Shown here one piece after another: positions 5,140 through 5,719 of a DNA stretch of 5,719 bases; the first letter of the stretch is position 1, and the number at the start of each line of letters is the position of its first letter. This stretch comes from Gemmatimonadota bacterium (GTDB lineage: Bacteria > Latescibacterota > UBA2968 > UBA8231): positions 1 through 5,719 of the forward strand of contig JAPOYQ010000210.1 in assembly GCA_026706505.1 (NCBI GenBank). Reading direction: 5' to 3'. Below the pieces are notes generated by a model. It was not told the DNA's origin. It was given only the letters and a program-made list of their open reading frames with translations, and searched no databases. A program made the translations under genes and the position numbers.

Positions 5140-5719
5140 GTGACCAACAACGACCTGAACTGGATTGCGAACTACATCTGGGGCATCGCGGACGATGTGC
5201 TGCGCGACCTCTATGTACGCGGCAAATACCGCGACGTGATCCTGCCGATGACCGTGTTGCGCCGGCTGGATGCGGTGCTGGAGGACGGCAAGCAGGCCGT
5301 GCTCGATATGAAGGCTACTCTCGATGCGGCCGGCGTGGCCGAACAGGATGCCGCCCTGCGCCAGGCGGCGGGGCAGGCCTTCTACAATGCCTCGCCCTTT
5401 ACTCTGCGCGACGTGCGCGCCCGATCCAATCCTCAGCAGCTCAGAGCGGATTTCGAGGCGTGGCTGGACGGGTTCTCGCCCAATGTGCAGGACATCCTAG
5501 ACAGTTTCGAGTTCCGCAACCAGATCCCACGCCTCTCCAGGGCGGATGCGCTCGGCACGCTGATCGAGAAGCTCACCTCGCCGCAGATCAATCTCAGCCC
5601 CGATCCCGTGAAGGACGCAGACGGCAAGGTTGTCCGTCCCGGCCTCGACAATCACGGCATGGGCACGATCTTCGAGGAGCTGGTGCGCCGCTTCAACGAG
5701 GAGAACAACGAGGAGGCGG
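5140..5719 (+). CDS. hsdM: Type I restriction-modification methylase subunit HsdM (3' end outside window)
   Basis: N-terminal 193 residues of the modification subunit of a type I restriction enzyme. HsdM works with HsdS to methylate adenine in a bipartite DNA target using S-adenosylmethionine, and with HsdR it forms the restriction complex. GTG at 5140 is taken as the start because MTNNDLNWIANYIWGIADD is the canonical N-terminus of this HsdM group, and GAAGG (5125-5129) lies 10 nt before it. An in-frame GTG at 5092 would add 16 residues. The HsdM N-terminal helical domain is clear (VLRDLYVRGKYRDVILPMTV, LRRLDAVLE). The segment ends with NHGMGTIFEELVRRFNEENN, which in the family directly precedes the EHFTPR motif entering the methyltransferase domain. 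The SAM motif and the NPPF catalytic motif should follow to the right, together with hsdS and hsdR. No lesion is visible. GC content returns to the local high level. Confidence 0.95.
   Translation, partial: MTNNDLNWIANYIWGIADDVLRDLYVRGKYRDVILPMTVLRRLDAVLEDGKQAVLDMKATLDAAGVAEQDAALRQAAGQAFYNASPFTLRDVRARSNPQQLRADFEAWLDGFSPNVQDILDSFEFRNQIPRLSRADALGTLIEKLTSPQINLSPDPVKDADGKVVRPGLDNHGMGTIFEELVRRFNEENNEEA

Noticed and set aside
1..5719. CRISPR array
   Set aside because: No regularly spaced repeats are present; the only tandem repeats are the 20-bp pair and the imperfect 7-bp pair.

Overview
The window is mostly GC-rich, with the amino-acid and codon habits of an alphaproteobacterium. A recognisable relic resembling the fused beta subunit of the Methylobacterium-type NAD-dependent formate dehydrogenase supports this. 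One gene (about 4166-5053) is clearly AT-richer and looks acquired. The species cannot be named from the sequence.

Layout from left to right. (1) 3-1085 (+): a tyrosine recombinase/integrase with all catalytic residues, whose N-terminus lies off the left edge. (2) 1218-1637 (-): a small exported coiled-coil protein of unknown function. (3) about 1779-2318 (-): a decayed NuoE-like [2Fe-2S] domain of a formate dehydrogenase beta subunit, with an internal deletion, a frameshift, a lost C-terminal part and a 5' side cut by an insertion sequence. (4) 2319-3538: a complete ISAs1-family insertion sequence with 17-bp inverted repeats. Its transposase is broken by two small frameshifts. (5) 3539-3730 (-): an unidentified coding-like fragment. 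It abuts and slightly overlaps (6) 3687-4058 (+), a C-terminal relic of a second integrase closely related to the first. (7) 4166-5053 (+): a 295-residue uncharacterised protein with a glycine-rich hydrophobic N-terminus and its own probable promoter. (8) 5140 to the right edge (+): the N-terminal 193 residues of HsdM, the methylase subunit of a type I restriction-modification system.

Taken together this is a recombination hotspot or genomic island, with successive integrase arrivals, an IS, gene debris and the start of a restriction-modification locus. The working genes are probably the left integrase, the exported protein, the 295-residue protein and hsdM. The best candidate for something undescribed is the 295-residue protein. 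It sits directly upstream of hsdM, has foreign base composition and has features that would suit a membrane-acting defence or accessory effector. That role is an inference from position and composition only.
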